From NCBI GenBank assembly GCA_023386955.1, contig JAEWIS010000014.1, positions 1 through 64,000 on the forward strand: a stretch of DNA of 64,000 nucleotides, written 5' to 3'. The position numbers were made by a program, and so were the translations under genes. Numbering within the stretch: the first letter of the stretch is position 1; each line of letters begins with the position of its first letter. The notes beneath the pieces are model-generated. The model searched no databases. It worked only from the letters and a program-made list of their open reading frames with translations, and had not been told where the DNA came from. Shown here piece by piece: positions 19,999 through 27,699 of the stretch. Source of the DNA: Bacillota bacterium (GTDB taxonomy: Bacteria; Bacillota; Bacilli; Paenibacillales; NBRC-103111).

Positions 19999-20394
19999 AT
20001 GAAGAAAATGACTTTTTTGCTTCTATTCGCAATGCTGCTGCTAACCGCCTGTAATCAGCAGGAAGCGGTCGGGGTATATGCCAAGTCTATGGATTGGAAT
20101 GTAACCATCCGTTATGATCCCGAAGGAAATCAATATGTGGAGACCGCTGCGGTGGAGTATATCGGCCAGGGAAACAATGTGCACGATGCTCAAGTGGATA
20201 TTCTTTATTCCAATGGAAGCTTTACAGGAAACCGGCTGCAGCAAGAGAATCTGGAGCTTGCCGGGGTTGTGGAGCTGATCACCCGTACAAAGGTGAAAAG
20301 ATGGAAGGATACCCAAACCGTCAGAATTACCTGGAGCGATGACAAACAAACCTTCGAAGAAACCATCAAGCTTAAAGAGCAGTCCCAGCCCTAA
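19999..20394 (+). CDS. Small lipoprotein of unknown function
   Basis: A 131-residue protein with a lipoprotein signal MKKMTFLLLFAMLLLTAC and then a beta-rich domain of about 110 residues. ATG 19999 is chosen because AAGGA lies eight bases upstream; the ATG at 19993 is too close. It follows the giant protein gene by 76 bases on the same strand and may belong to the same surface locus. I do not recognise the family. Confidence 0.8.
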   Translation: MKKMTFLLLFAMLLLTACNQQEAVGVYAKSMDWNVTIRYDPEGNQYVETAAVEYIGQGNNVHDAQVDILYSNGSFTGNRLQQENLELAGVVELITRTKVKRWKDTQTVRITWSDDKQTFEETIKLKEQSQP

Positions 20395-20403
20395 ACCGAA
20401 ACC

Positions 20404-20445
20404 ATAAAAAGGCCAGACCCTTACTTTCAGGGCCTGGCCTTTTTT
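20404..20445. terminator. Bidirectional terminator between lipoprotein gene and nirK
   Basis: GGCCAGACCC and GGGCCTGGCC arms sit between an A-run and a T-run, so the hairpin can terminate the rightward lipoprotein gene and the leftward nirK gene. Confidence 0.8.
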
Positions 20446-20467
20446 ACGATCCTATGCGGGTCTTTCG

Positions 20468-21463
20468 TCAATGTCCCATAGCCGGCATGCCGTTGTCCTG
20501 GCCGTCCTTGGTGACCCGTAGGGTGGCTACTGCGCCTTTGGAGGCATGGTTGAACTGGTGGGTTACGATGGGGTAATCCCCTTCTTCGGTTACGGTTACC
20601 TCGACCACCGCTCCGCCGCTGGCGGGAAGCATCACGGTTTGCATACCGTATTGGATGTTCCGCGGGTTGCCGTCCAGGTATACGGTGTCGAACATGGTGC
20701 CGACGATGTGGAAGGAGGACACCTCGTTAGGCCCGGCGTTGGAGACGTAGAAGCGGACCTTGTCGCCCACTTTGGCCAGGAATGGCTTTTCCATCAACCC
20801 GTAGTCGTTGCCGTTGAATACCACATACGAAGGCACGCCGTCCTGCATATCGGTGAAGTCATGCTCCTTGTAGAACTCGCTTTGCACAATGGTGTAGGAG
20901 CGGTCGATTTCCTGATCCGTAGGATATCCGTCAGTGGGCTCCACGATAATGGTGCCGTACATGCCGTTGGCGATATGGGCCAGCACCGGCTTGGTGCCGC
21001 AGTGGTACATGAACACGCCGGGATTGTTGGCCGGATAGGAGAAGCTGCCGGTTTCCCCGGGCATTACATCCACAAATTTGGAGCTGGGCGCCGCATGTAC
21101 CGCATGATAATCCATGGAGTGGGCCAGGGAGGGGTCCAGGTTTTTCAGAGTCAAGTGGAGCATGTCACCCTGCTTGACCCGGAGCACCGGGCCGGGAACC
21201 GTTCCGTTGAAGGTCCAGGCATTGTAGTTCACACCCTTGGAGATTTCCACGTTGGTTACCTGGGTGGTCATTTCGATATAAACATCCTTGCCCTCGCGGC
21301 GGATTACCGGCTCCACCGGAGGCTGGTTCACCTGGGCAGGCTCGACGTCCTGGGAATCGAAGGTATCCGGGTCAGCGGACAGTCCGGGCCCGCCTACAAT
21401 GGCATACAGTCCCACCGACATAAGCAGCAGTCCCGCGGCAAGAAATAGGATAATGGGTTTCAT
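20468..21463 (-). CDS. nirK: Copper-containing nitrite reductase
   Basis: Two-cupredoxin enzyme reducing nitrite to nitric oxide outside the membrane. The start at 21463 (MKPIILFLAAG) follows GGGAAGG and gives a membrane anchor or signal; upstream in-frame ATGs lie in the operator region. All expected ligands are visible: HSMDYH (type 1 and type 2 His), FMYHCGTKPVLAHIANGM (type 2 His, type 1 Cys, His, Met), SSFHIVGT (catalytic His) and the last type 2 His in THQFNHASKGA. The 331-residue length fits the Gram-positive form. A Crp/Fnr-type palindrome lies 81 bases upstream. A laccase-like multicopper oxidase is unlikely because the trinuclear motifs are absent. Confidence 0.88.
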   Translation of the reverse strand: MKPIILFLAAGLLLMSVGLYAIVGGPGLSADPDTFDSQDVEPAQVNQPPVEPVIRREGKDVYIEMTTQVTNVEISKGVNYNAWTFNGTVPGPVLRVKQGDMLHLTLKNLDPSLAHSMDYHAVHAAPSSKFVDVMPGETGSFSYPANNPGVFMYHCGTKPVLAHIANGMYGTIIVEPTDGYPTDQEIDRSYTIVQSEFYKEHDFTDMQDGVPSYVVFNGNDYGLMEKPFLAKVGDKVRFYVSNAGPNEVSSFHIVGTMFDTVYLDGNPRNIQYGMQTVMLPASGGAVVEVTVTEEGDYPIVTHQFNHASKGAVATLRVTKDGQDNGMPAMGH

Positions 21464-21543
21464 GATTCGGCACATCCTTCCCAATGCCGCCTGTTTATGA
21501 GGCAGCCTGATACCTAGAATGTACGCTATTGGGGGCTCCGGCT

Positions 21544-21561
21544 TTGTGATTCGGGTCACAA
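21544..21561 (-). promoter_or_regulatory. Crp/Fnr-type operator of nirK
   Basis: The palindrome TTGTGA-N6-TCACAA lies between the regulator stop and the nirK start. It matches the site at 25073-25092 in every arm base. The neighbouring Crp/Fnr protein is the natural candidate binder. Confidence 0.8.
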
Positions 21562-21574
21562 GCCGGATAAAATT

Positions 21575-22276
21575 CTACTTTTCCCGGTCAGGTCTGCCCC
21601 ATTGCCGCAGCGCCTCCGGATCAGGCAGCAGAAAACCCTTGCGGTCAGCCTCAAGCAGCCCTTCCTTTTTTAGCTGGGCAAGAAGCCGTGTGACGGTTTC
21701 ACGGGTGGTGCCGATGGTATTGGCCAGCTCCTGATGGGTTACCGGCAGGGAGACGCGGATGCTTCCGTCGGGATGCTCCGCCCCCTGCTTCATGGCGATG
21801 CCGAACAGGAAGGAGGTCAGCCGCACTTGGATGTCCTGGCCCGTCAGCTCCTGGAGTTTGGTCTGCAGCTCCTGGATGGTCTGGCTCATCACCCGCAGTA
21901 CCTTGATTGCCATAGCTGGGGTAGAGGCAATGACCTGCTCGAAGGAGGACAGGGGCATGGCCAATACCCGGGTATCCATCACAGCCTCCGTTGTAGCCGG
22001 GTAGGTAGATAGCAAAAAGAACCCGGTATGCGGGAACATACTGCCGGGCCCCAAAAAATTCACGATCTGCTCGTGTCCCTCCGCATCCGTTTTGAAGGCT
22101 TTGACCAGCCCCTCCTGGATGATATAGATGCTTTCCCTGTCACTGCCCTCGTGGAAGATAATCGATTTTTTCTTGAAAAACCGGGGGATTAACAGCTCAT
22201 CCAACAGACGCAGCTCGGCGTCATCCAATCCACGGAACAGCGGCACATCGGCCAGCTTACGGCGAGACGTTTCCAT
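21575..22276 (-). CDS. Crp/Fnr-family transcription regulator
   Basis: Regulator of 233 residues. The N-terminal cyclic-nucleotide-binding-like beta barrel starts near FRGLDDAELRLLDELLI and has the turn FLGPGSMFPHTG; a dimer helix precedes the C-terminal HTH_Crp domain (THQELANTIGTTRETVTRLL, about 175-194). The protein has no cysteine at all, so it cannot carry an Fnr iron-sulfur cluster. A heme- or NO-sensing DNR/NarR-like mode, or a Crp-like ligand, is more likely. It lies between nirK and the DUF2249 operon, both of which have matching palindromes. Start ATG 22276 follows AAGGAG. Confidence 0.9.
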   Translation of the reverse strand: METSRRKLADVPLFRGLDDAELRLLDELLIPRFFKKKSIIFHEGSDRESIYIIQEGLVKAFKTDAEGHEQIVNFLGPGSMFPHTGFFLLSTYPATTEAVMDTRVLAMPLSSFEQVIASTPAMAIKVLRVMSQTIQELQTKLQELTGQDIQVRLTSFLFGIAMKQGAEHPDGSIRVSLPVTHQELANTIGTTRETVTRLLAQLKKEGLLEADRKGFLLPDPEALRQWGRPDREK

Positions 22277-22529
22277 TACGCATGAACACTCCTTAAGTCC
22301 ATTAGGAGTCTATCTGACGAGTAGTTGGGGTAAAGTCATATTCATCAAGTTTCATTCCCTACCGGAAAAGGAGTGCCTTGGATGCTCAAACACGTTTTGT
22401 CGGCCTTGATCGGATTTAACTATTAAGGACTCAAAGCCGCCAAAAAACTCGCCCTCAAGTCACTCCTTTTCCCCCCGGTCATTCCACATGAATATGAATT
22501 TACTTGTTTTTTTCCGCCAGATAGACTCC

Positions 22530-22829
22530 CTAGAAACCGAGTTGTTGTTTTGCTTCCGGTTTCATTTTATCAGGTGTCCAGGCTGGTGACCAGACGAGAT
22601 CCACATTCACGTCCGTTACACCGGGCAAACGGGATACGGCATTGCGCACGCCGCCTACGATGGTGTCATGCAGCGGGCAGCCTTGAGTGGTCAGGGTCAT
22701 CTGGATATGGACCACACCGGCCTCATCCTGCTTCAAGTCATAGATCAGGCCCAAATCCAGCACGTTCACACCAAGCTCCGGATCATAAACGGTGCGAAGC
22801 GTCTCTTCTAGCGTTTCCAATGTTGTCAT
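22530..22829 (-). CDS. MIP18/DUF59 family protein (PaaD/SufT-like)
   Basis: A 99-residue protein of the MIP18 family, generally linked to iron-sulfur cluster assembly. Family marks are DPELGVNVLDLGLIYDL and the conserved Cys in TLTTQGCPLHDTIV. The start at 22829 (MTTLETL) follows AAGGAGGG at good spacing; a frame from 22865 would overlap the upstream gene. It is the last gene of the leftward operon that begins at 25012, 36 bases after the membrane protein gene. It may help mature metal centres of the nitrogen-oxide enzymes; that role is inferred. Confidence 0.87.
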   Translation of the reverse strand: MTTLETLEETLRTVYDPELGVNVLDLGLIYDLKQDEAGVVHIQMTLTTQGCPLHDTIVGGVRNAVSRLPGVTDVNVDLVWSPAWTPDKMKPEAKQQLGF

Positions 22830-22865
22830 TTGTAAACCCTCCTTAAGGTTAAGATGGTGAACCAT

Positions 22866-24125
22866 TTATCTGGTAAATACCCGCGCCAGGAGCAGCATAT
22901 ATCCCAGGGACAGCACGGACCATACACCTGCGGCAATCTGAACGGCCAGTTCGGAGCCGACGGCAGTACAGCCAAGCAGAGCCAAAGCGGCGGCGACCCA
23001 AAGGGATAGGAGTACCTTTACATGGTTTTCCTTCACCAGATCGGCCATCACCGGCGTTTTTTCCTTGCCGACCTTGTCCCCGTATTTCAGCGTCCACCAG
23101 AGGAACGGAACAATCTTGGACATATACCCGAGAATCACGGGAGCCAGCCAGTTCCACAGGTACAAGGAAATGACGAAGGCGTAGACGGACTGCTCGGACA
23201 GAACAGCCGGATTCCAGATGGCGAATGCCACAAAGGCCAGTGCCGCGCCAGTCAGCAGATAGGTGGACCACACCGCCACCAGAATGCCGTAGCCGGGTGT
23301 TTTTTTATGCTTTTTCCGGATAATAAAATGAATCTGCACACAATAGGCGGCCAAGGCCAGCGTCAACAGAACGAGCGCGATCCACTGCATCCATTTGGAC
23401 AGACCCAAGAGGGAGGAGACTGCTCCGGTCACCACCGCCGCACTCCAGAGGATAAGGGTCAGGCGCGCAGGCTTTTCGTTATGTCCGTGGGACAGGAAGA
23501 ACATGGGCAGCATTTTGTAGCTAAAGCCGGTAATCAGGAGCCCGAACCAGCCAAACAGTCCGAACCACAGGTGGGCCCCCAGCCATTGGTCATGGCTCAT
23601 ACCCAGGAAAGCGAAACGGAAGTTCAAGCCCATACCCAAGCCTGTTAGTCCGGTGAAAAAAAGGAAGGTTACTGCTGCCAACGCACTTAGGGTAATAGGG
23701 TTCCACATTTTGACCGTAATCAGGGTAGCAGCGATGTTCCATACGAACAGAATAATGCCGGTAAAAGCAATGGTGGCAAACAAAGCGATCAGGGCCACGT
23801 TGCCCAGGAAAAAGCCTACCGTTAAACCGGAGAGCCCGGTGAGGAAAAAAGCGTAATGCCATTTTCCCAGCCTTTCGCTGTAAATACTGTGCTGGACGAC
23901 GACGAATATCAGCTGATAAACCGCCCCCATGGCGATCATGGCGGCAAAGCCCAGCAGCATCAGGTGTGCGGCAGACCAGCCCTCCGGATTCCGCGGGGAC
24001 AGCCCTGTCCAGCCGGCTCCGGTTGCGACGGATGCAATTTGGAACAGAAGAAACATGGCAATGCCGGTTAAGAGAAACCGCAGAGGGAGCCGGGACGGGC
24101 CAGCGGCGGACGGGTTGGATATCAC
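22866..24125 (-). CDS. 12-helix CcoN/NnrS-like membrane protein
   Basis: A polytopic protein of 419 residues with about twelve membrane helices. Two segments share one pattern: AHLMLLGFAAMIAMGAVYQL near residue 52 and AHLWFGLFGWFGLLITGFSY near 190. Each has a His early in the helix, as in the heme-binding helices of cbb3-type oxidase subunit I and in NnrS-like proteins. The full six-His set and HPEVY motif of heme-copper oxidases are not seen, so a classical NO reductase is unlikely. GTG 24125 is used, with AGGAGG ten bases upstream; an ATG at 24132 is out of frame. The neighbours (DUF2249, MIP18, nirK) suggest a role in nitric oxide handling or heme-copper metabolism. Confidence 0.82.
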   Translation of the reverse strand: MISNPSAAGPSRLPLRFLLTGIAMFLLFQIASVATGAGWTGLSPRNPEGWSAAHLMLLGFAAMIAMGAVYQLIFVVVQHSIYSERLGKWHYAFFLTGLSGLTVGFFLGNVALIALFATIAFTGIILFVWNIAATLITVKMWNPITLSALAAVTFLFFTGLTGLGMGLNFRFAFLGMSHDQWLGAHLWFGLFGWFGLLITGFSYKMLPMFFLSHGHNEKPARLTLILWSAAVVTGAVSSLLGLSKWMQWIALVLLTLALAAYCVQIHFIIRKKHKKTPGYGILVAVWSTYLLTGAALAFVAFAIWNPAVLSEQSVYAFVISLYLWNWLAPVILGYMSKIVPFLWWTLKYGDKVGKEKTPVMADLVKENHVKVLLSLWVAAALALLGCTAVGSELAVQIAAGVWSVLSLGYMLLLARVFTR

Positions 24126-24152
24126 AGGTCATGCACCTCCTGATACGCGGAA

Positions 24153-24761
24153 TTATTGCTTGTGGATGGTAACAATGGCGCTGCCGTCAGGCTGGGGCTC
24201 GATCTCATGGGGGTAACCCAGGGTTTTGATTTCCTCCAGCAAAAAGGCCGGCACCCGGTCATTATGGATGGTGATGGTATCCCCGGGCCGTGCTTTTTCC
24301 AGGGCGTCCATGGTACGGATCATCGGCTTGGGCGGCTCCAATCCCCGGTTATCCAGATGGATGGAGCGGGGGGAACCCCCGGTTTCGTCAGGCAGACTGT
24401 CTGCCGACGCAGGACAGCCTTCGTGGGCCTCATCATGCCCGCCGGCTCCCGTTTCCGGAAGCTCATCCTGCTCACCCTCCAGCACAGCGGCATATTCCTT
24501 GCGGACAAAGGTAGTGATCCAATGCTCATGCCCGGCTCTGGAGGTGGTGGAGACATATCCCTTCAGCTTCATCAGCCCCAGGAGCGGCAACGGCTTCAGT
24601 GTGGCGTGGAGCACCAGCATATCCTGCTTACCCAGCTCCTTGACGGCTTTCATGATGATGGCAAAAGGGTCGCGCTTATTCTGCAGTTCCTCCCGCACAT
24701 CCAGCTCAACGCGGTTCAGCTGCGGGAGCTCCTCGGTTTTTTTGGACTTCCAGAAGAACAT
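24153..24761 (-). CDS. Protein with two DUF2249 domains
   Basis: A cytosolic 202-residue protein. The N-terminal DUF2249 unit (about 15-75) contains VELDVREELQNKRDPFAIIM; the C-terminal unit (about 132-200) contains IHLDNRGLEPPKPMIRTMDA and resembles the TusA-like fold. The linker is acidic and Gly-rich with one Cys. DUF2249 proteins often accompany denitrification genes and hemerythrin-like proteins, but their biochemical role is unsettled. The gene starts at ATG 24761 after AAGGGAG, 14 bases behind the preceding DUF2249 gene, and is probably cotranscribed with the membrane protein gene 27 bases downstream. Confidence 0.85.
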   Translation of the reverse strand: MFFWKSKKTEELPQLNRVELDVREELQNKRDPFAIIMKAVKELGKQDMLVLHATLKPLPLLGLMKLKGYVSTTSRAGHEHWITTFVRKEYAAVLEGEQDELPETGAGGHDEAHEGCPASADSLPDETGGSPRSIHLDNRGLEPPKPMIRTMDALEKARPGDTITIHNDRVPAFLLEEIKTLGYPHEIEPQPDGSAIVTIHKQ

Positions 24762-24775
24762 GGCCTTCAGCTCCC

Positions 24776-25012
24776 TTAGTTCAGCTTGGTAATGGCAACC
24801 CGGTAGGTCTCCGGGCCTTCCTCAACATATTCCCAAACGAAGTCTCCCGGACGTTCAGCCTGGAACTGGTAATAGAGCGGCCGCGGCTCATGGTCGTTGA
24901 CCAACAGCATGACTTCTCCGGCATCCAAGCCGTCGAAGCATTCAAAAATAGCTTGGTGGCGGATACGCGGCGGGTAGTCAGGGGCGTTGATTATAGCGGC
25001 AAAAGAACTCAT
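24776..25012 (-). CDS. Small DUF2249 protein, first gene of leftward operon
   Basis: A 78-residue DUF2249 protein (MSSFAAIINAPDYPPRIRHQ; the later EVMLLVNDHEPRPLYYQF is the family signature). ATG 25012 follows AGGAGG at ten bases; a much longer frame reaching 25252 would run through the operator and a terminator and is rejected. A perfect Crp/Fnr-type palindrome lies 61-80 bases upstream, making this the promoter-proximal gene of a four-gene operon: DUF2249, double DUF2249, membrane protein, MIP18. Confidence 0.86.
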   Translation of the reverse strand: MSSFAAIINAPDYPPRIRHQAIFECFDGLDAGEVMLLVNDHEPRPLYYQFQAERPGDFVWEYVEEGPETYRVAITKLN

Positions 25013-25072
25013 TGTGAAGTTCCTCCTATCGTTTGGTTGTTGAGGCCAGTATAAGCCGCGGGAGAGGGGGGC

Positions 25073-25092
25073 TTTGTGATGGGGGTCACAAA
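25073..25092 (-). promoter_or_regulatory. Crp/Fnr-type operator of the DUF2249 operon
   Basis: A perfect palindrome TTTGTGA-N6-TCACAAA, 61 bases upstream of the first operon gene. It shares its core with the nirK operator at 21544-21561. Confidence 0.8.
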
Positions 25093-25140
25093 GGCGGAAA
25101 AACTCGCCTTCCGTTAACGTTTCCTTTTGGCCCAAAAAAG

Positions 25141-25173
25141 AACCCCTCCCCGCACAAATGGCGGAGAAGGGTT
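25141..25173 (-). terminator. Terminator of the superoxide dismutase gene
   Basis: AACCCCTCCCCGC and GCGGAGAAGGGTT arms. Read leftward, the hairpin is followed by TTCTTTTTTGGG, which separates the dismutase gene from the DUF2249 operon. Confidence 0.7.
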
Positions 25174-25236
25174 TTGTGTATTGCCCAAGGGTGTGTTTAG
25201 CTGCACACCTTAACCCCGGGCGGGGGATTGCCGGCA

Positions 25237-26412
25237 TCAGTAGGGCTGCCACATCAGTTTGCGGGCGGCTGCCAGCCGTTCATTAACCTGCCTCCAGTTC
25301 ACCACGTTCCACCAATCCTTGATGTAATCGGCCCGTTTATTCTGGTGCTTCAGGTAATAGGCATGCTCCCACACATCCAAGGCCAGAAGGGGGACCACAT
25401 CCCACTGGGAAAGGTTCTGGTGCTTCTCCGCAGTGAGGATCTCCGTGCGCTGGCTGCGGGGACTCCATACCCAAATGGCCCAGCCGCCGCCCTCCACCTT
25501 ATCCGCCGCTTCACTGAACTGCTTCTTGAAGGCCTCAAAGCTGCCGAAGTCGGCGCGGATTTGCTCGGCGGCCAGACCTGTCGGCGGACCTCCGGCACCG
25601 GGGGCCATAATGGTCCAGAACAGAGTGTGCAAATAATGGCCTGCCCCGTGAAAAGCCAGCTCCCGCTCCCAATGCTTCACCAAACTGAAATCCCCGGAGC
25701 GGCGGGCTTCAGCCAGCTTATTCTCGGCATTGTTCAGTCCGTCCACATAGGATTGATGATGCTTGTCGTGGTGAATCCGCATGGTAGCTTCGTCAATATA
25801 GGGCTCAAGGGCGTTGTAGGCATACGGAAGCGGAGGCAGGGTGTGTTTGCCGATGGGGACAGGAGCAGCTGCAGGTTCGGCCGGCTGTGATTGCGGGCGC
25901 TCGACGGACTGGGGGTCGGAGGCGGTCAAGGCTTCCGACCAGGTTGTGACCCTCTCGGCGTCCTGCCGGAAGGAGAAGGCCGGGGCTGTTTGCCCGGCAT
26001 ACAATGGCTCGGCAGAGCCGGTTAGCTGCTCCGGTGGCGTGGACTGGATAATGTGGCGGATCAGCTGACCAGCAGCGGGATTGGCCTGAATGGCAGGGTG
26101 ATACGCCTGCAGTGCCGACAACTGCCCGGTAAAGGTTTCAGTCTGTTCTTGGGCATACCGGTTAAGCTGGCTGATGGTCTCCTGTGCGTAGGGGATGCTG
26201 TTCCCCGGAGTATATAACAGCGCCTCCGCCCATTGGGCAGCGGCATATTCCGTCTGGCCCAGCACCGGCTCCCAGCTTCTCAGCCAACTGGCATATTCCG
26301 CTTCCAGTCCCGGCGCCAGCTCACGGATTCTCGCGGCATATTCCCGCTCCTTTATTTTGGTGAACCGGATGTCCTCCAGCAGGTAGAGAAAATTCAGATT
26401 GTCATCGCTCAT
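25237..26412 (-). CDS. sodF: Fe/Mn superoxide dismutase with long N-terminal extension
   Basis: Dismutates superoxide in the cytosol. The last 200 residues form a complete Fe/Mn dismutase: MRIHHDKHHQSYVDGLNN, FHGAGHYLHTLFW, EGGGWAIWVW and DVWEHAYYLKHQNKRADYI, with the four metal ligands (two His, Asp, His). The first 185 residues are a helical extension plus a Pro/Ala/Gln-rich linker, so the 391-residue protein is nearly twice the usual size; Bacillus SodF has a shorter extension of this type. The start at 26412 (MSDDNLNF) follows GGGAGG; the longer frame to 26745 runs into the iclR promoter region. Confidence 0.9.
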   Translation of the reverse strand: MSDDNLNFLYLLEDIRFTKIKEREYAARIRELAPGLEAEYASWLRSWEPVLGQTEYAAAQWAEALLYTPGNSIPYAQETISQLNRYAQEQTETFTGQLSALQAYHPAIQANPAAGQLIRHIIQSTPPEQLTGSAEPLYAGQTAPAFSFRQDAERVTTWSEALTASDPQSVERPQSQPAEPAAAPVPIGKHTLPPLPYAYNALEPYIDEATMRIHHDKHHQSYVDGLNNAENKLAEARRSGDFSLVKHWERELAFHGAGHYLHTLFWTIMAPGAGGPPTGLAAEQIRADFGSFEAFKKQFSEAADKVEGGGWAIWVWSPRSQRTEILTAEKHQNLSQWDVVPLLALDVWEHAYYLKHQNKRADYIKDWWNVVNWRQVNERLAAARKLMWQPY

Positions 26413-26538
26413 GCTCCGCAGCCCTCCCATAATTATGGTTCCTCTTACCAGACTATGTATGGTCATGGTTGGCCTATACTCTCTAGCCGAAGCCTTTACG
26501 GGGGGTGGCAGATTGGGTATACTTGAAAAAGAAACTGT

Positions 26539-26555
26539 GTTTCGTATGATGAAAC
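26539..26555 (+). promoter_or_regulatory. Candidate IclR autoregulatory operator
   Basis: The inverted repeat GTTTC-N7-GAAAC lies 66 bases before the IclR gene, with an extra GAAAC copy at 26531. IclR proteins commonly bind such sites near their own gene. The assignment is tentative. Confidence 0.4.
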
Positions 26556-26620
26556 TAGGTGCGGAGTAACAGGCTGTTTCATGTCTGGCTGCGGCTTGTG
26601 CATATAGGGGGAGAAGGGTT

Positions 26621-27364
26621 ATGGAGGACAACAAGCTGACCGTCCGCGCAGTGGAGCGGGCGTTGGATATATTGCTTTGTTTTACAGATACGCCGGAGCT
26701 CAGTCTAACGGAGATTGCCGCCAGAGCGGGGCTGCACAAAAGCACCGTTCACCGGCTGTTGGCCTCTCTGGAGAACAAGGGCTTTTTGCTGCGTAATCCC
26801 TCATCGGAAAAATACCGCCTGGGCTTCCGGCTCTGGGAGCTGTCCGCCAATTTGTCGGCCAGCGACGATCCCGAGGTGGTGCTGCTGCCGGAGCTGGAGC
26901 ATCTTCGGGATGTGCTGGAGGAGACCGTCAGCCTGTATGTGCGCGACGGGTTGGAGCGGATCCGCATCCAGGCGGTTCAGAGCAACCAGGCCATCCGCCG
27001 GGTAGCCCAGGTAGGGGCGCGGCTCCCCTTGTTTGTGGGAGCCTCCAGTAAGGTGCTGGTGGCGTTTGCGGAGCCGGAGGTGCAGGCTCAGGTGCTGTCG
27101 TCGCCCACGTGGCCGCCCTCCCTGGACAAAGCCGTTTTCACGGCCCAGTTGGAGGAGGTCCGCAGACAGGGTTATGCCACCAGTGTGGAGGAACGTGAGG
27201 TGGGAGCGGCGGCCGTGTCCGTGCCCGTCTACAACCGCGCCCACCGGTTGGTGGCCGCGCTGGCCATCTCCGGCCCCGCTAACCGGCTCCCGCTGGAGAA
27301 GATGCGGGAGCAAGCGCCGGTGCTGATGGAGTTTGCCGCCCGTATGGGCAAGATGCTCAAGTAG
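26621..27364 (+). CDS. IclR-family transcription regulator
   Basis: A 247-residue regulator. The N-terminal winged helix-turn-helix includes LTEIAARAGLHKSTVHRLLA (about 30-49), and the C-terminal effector domain contains GASSKVLVAFAEP, VEEREVGAAAVSVPV and ALAISGPANRL. These are standard for the IclR family, which controls catabolic genes through small aromatic or sugar-acid ligands. The start at 26621 follows a purine-rich GGGGGAGAAGGG. No adjacent catabolic operon is obvious, since the next genes are the convergent opuA genes, so the target is unknown. Confidence 0.92.
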   Translation: MEDNKLTVRAVERALDILLCFTDTPELSLTEIAARAGLHKSTVHRLLASLENKGFLLRNPSSEKYRLGFRLWELSANLSASDDPEVVLLPELEHLRDVLEETVSLYVRDGLERIRIQAVQSNQAIRRVAQVGARLPLFVGASSKVLVAFAEPEVQAQVLSSPTWPPSLDKAVFTAQLEEVRRQGYATSVEEREVGAAAVSVPVYNRAHRLVAALAISGPANRLPLEKMREQAPVLMEFAARMGKMLK

Positions 27365-27699
27365 CCGCGCGGGTGCAGAATAATAACGACATCAGATGTC
27401 TGTTATTCTGGTGAAGTCGTCTGGTTTTGGTGAGATACCGACATATTTTGTCTGCTATTTGGGCCGATCCGCCAATTTTACCTGTTATATGAGGCCTTAG
27501 CAGACATTTTATGTCGTTATTTCGAGTAAATGAGGCCATGCGAGCATGTTAGCAGACATTTTTTTCCGCTTACACATGCCCTCTCGGATCCCGTTCTATC
27601 CAACCAAAGCCCTATATCCTGAAAAAACACCTGCCCCGGCATCTTGCCCCGGAGCAGGTGTTTCTTGATTCACCGCCTGATTTCCGGCGGCGTTATCCT
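27365..27699. repeat. Gene-free stretch with CGACAT/ATGTC repeats
   Basis: No gene is seen. Four imperfect copies of a small dyad element lie near 27383-27410, 27435-27462, 27497-27524 and 27549-27570. Copies share CGACAT or CAGACAT, a short A/T centre, ATGTC or TTGTC, and GTTATT or GCTATT. Spacing is about 52-62 bases. Confidence 0.5.
27625..27663 (-). terminator. Terminator of the opuA operon
   Basis: AAACACCTGC and GCAGGTGTTT arms with a GC-rich inner stem. Leftward reading ends in TTTTTT. It may also work rightward. Confidence 0.75.

Noticed and set aside
24776..25252. Long version of the first DUF2249 protein
   Set aside because: The extra 80 codons cross the Crp/Fnr operator and the dismutase terminator, and a strong AGGAGG precedes the internal ATG.
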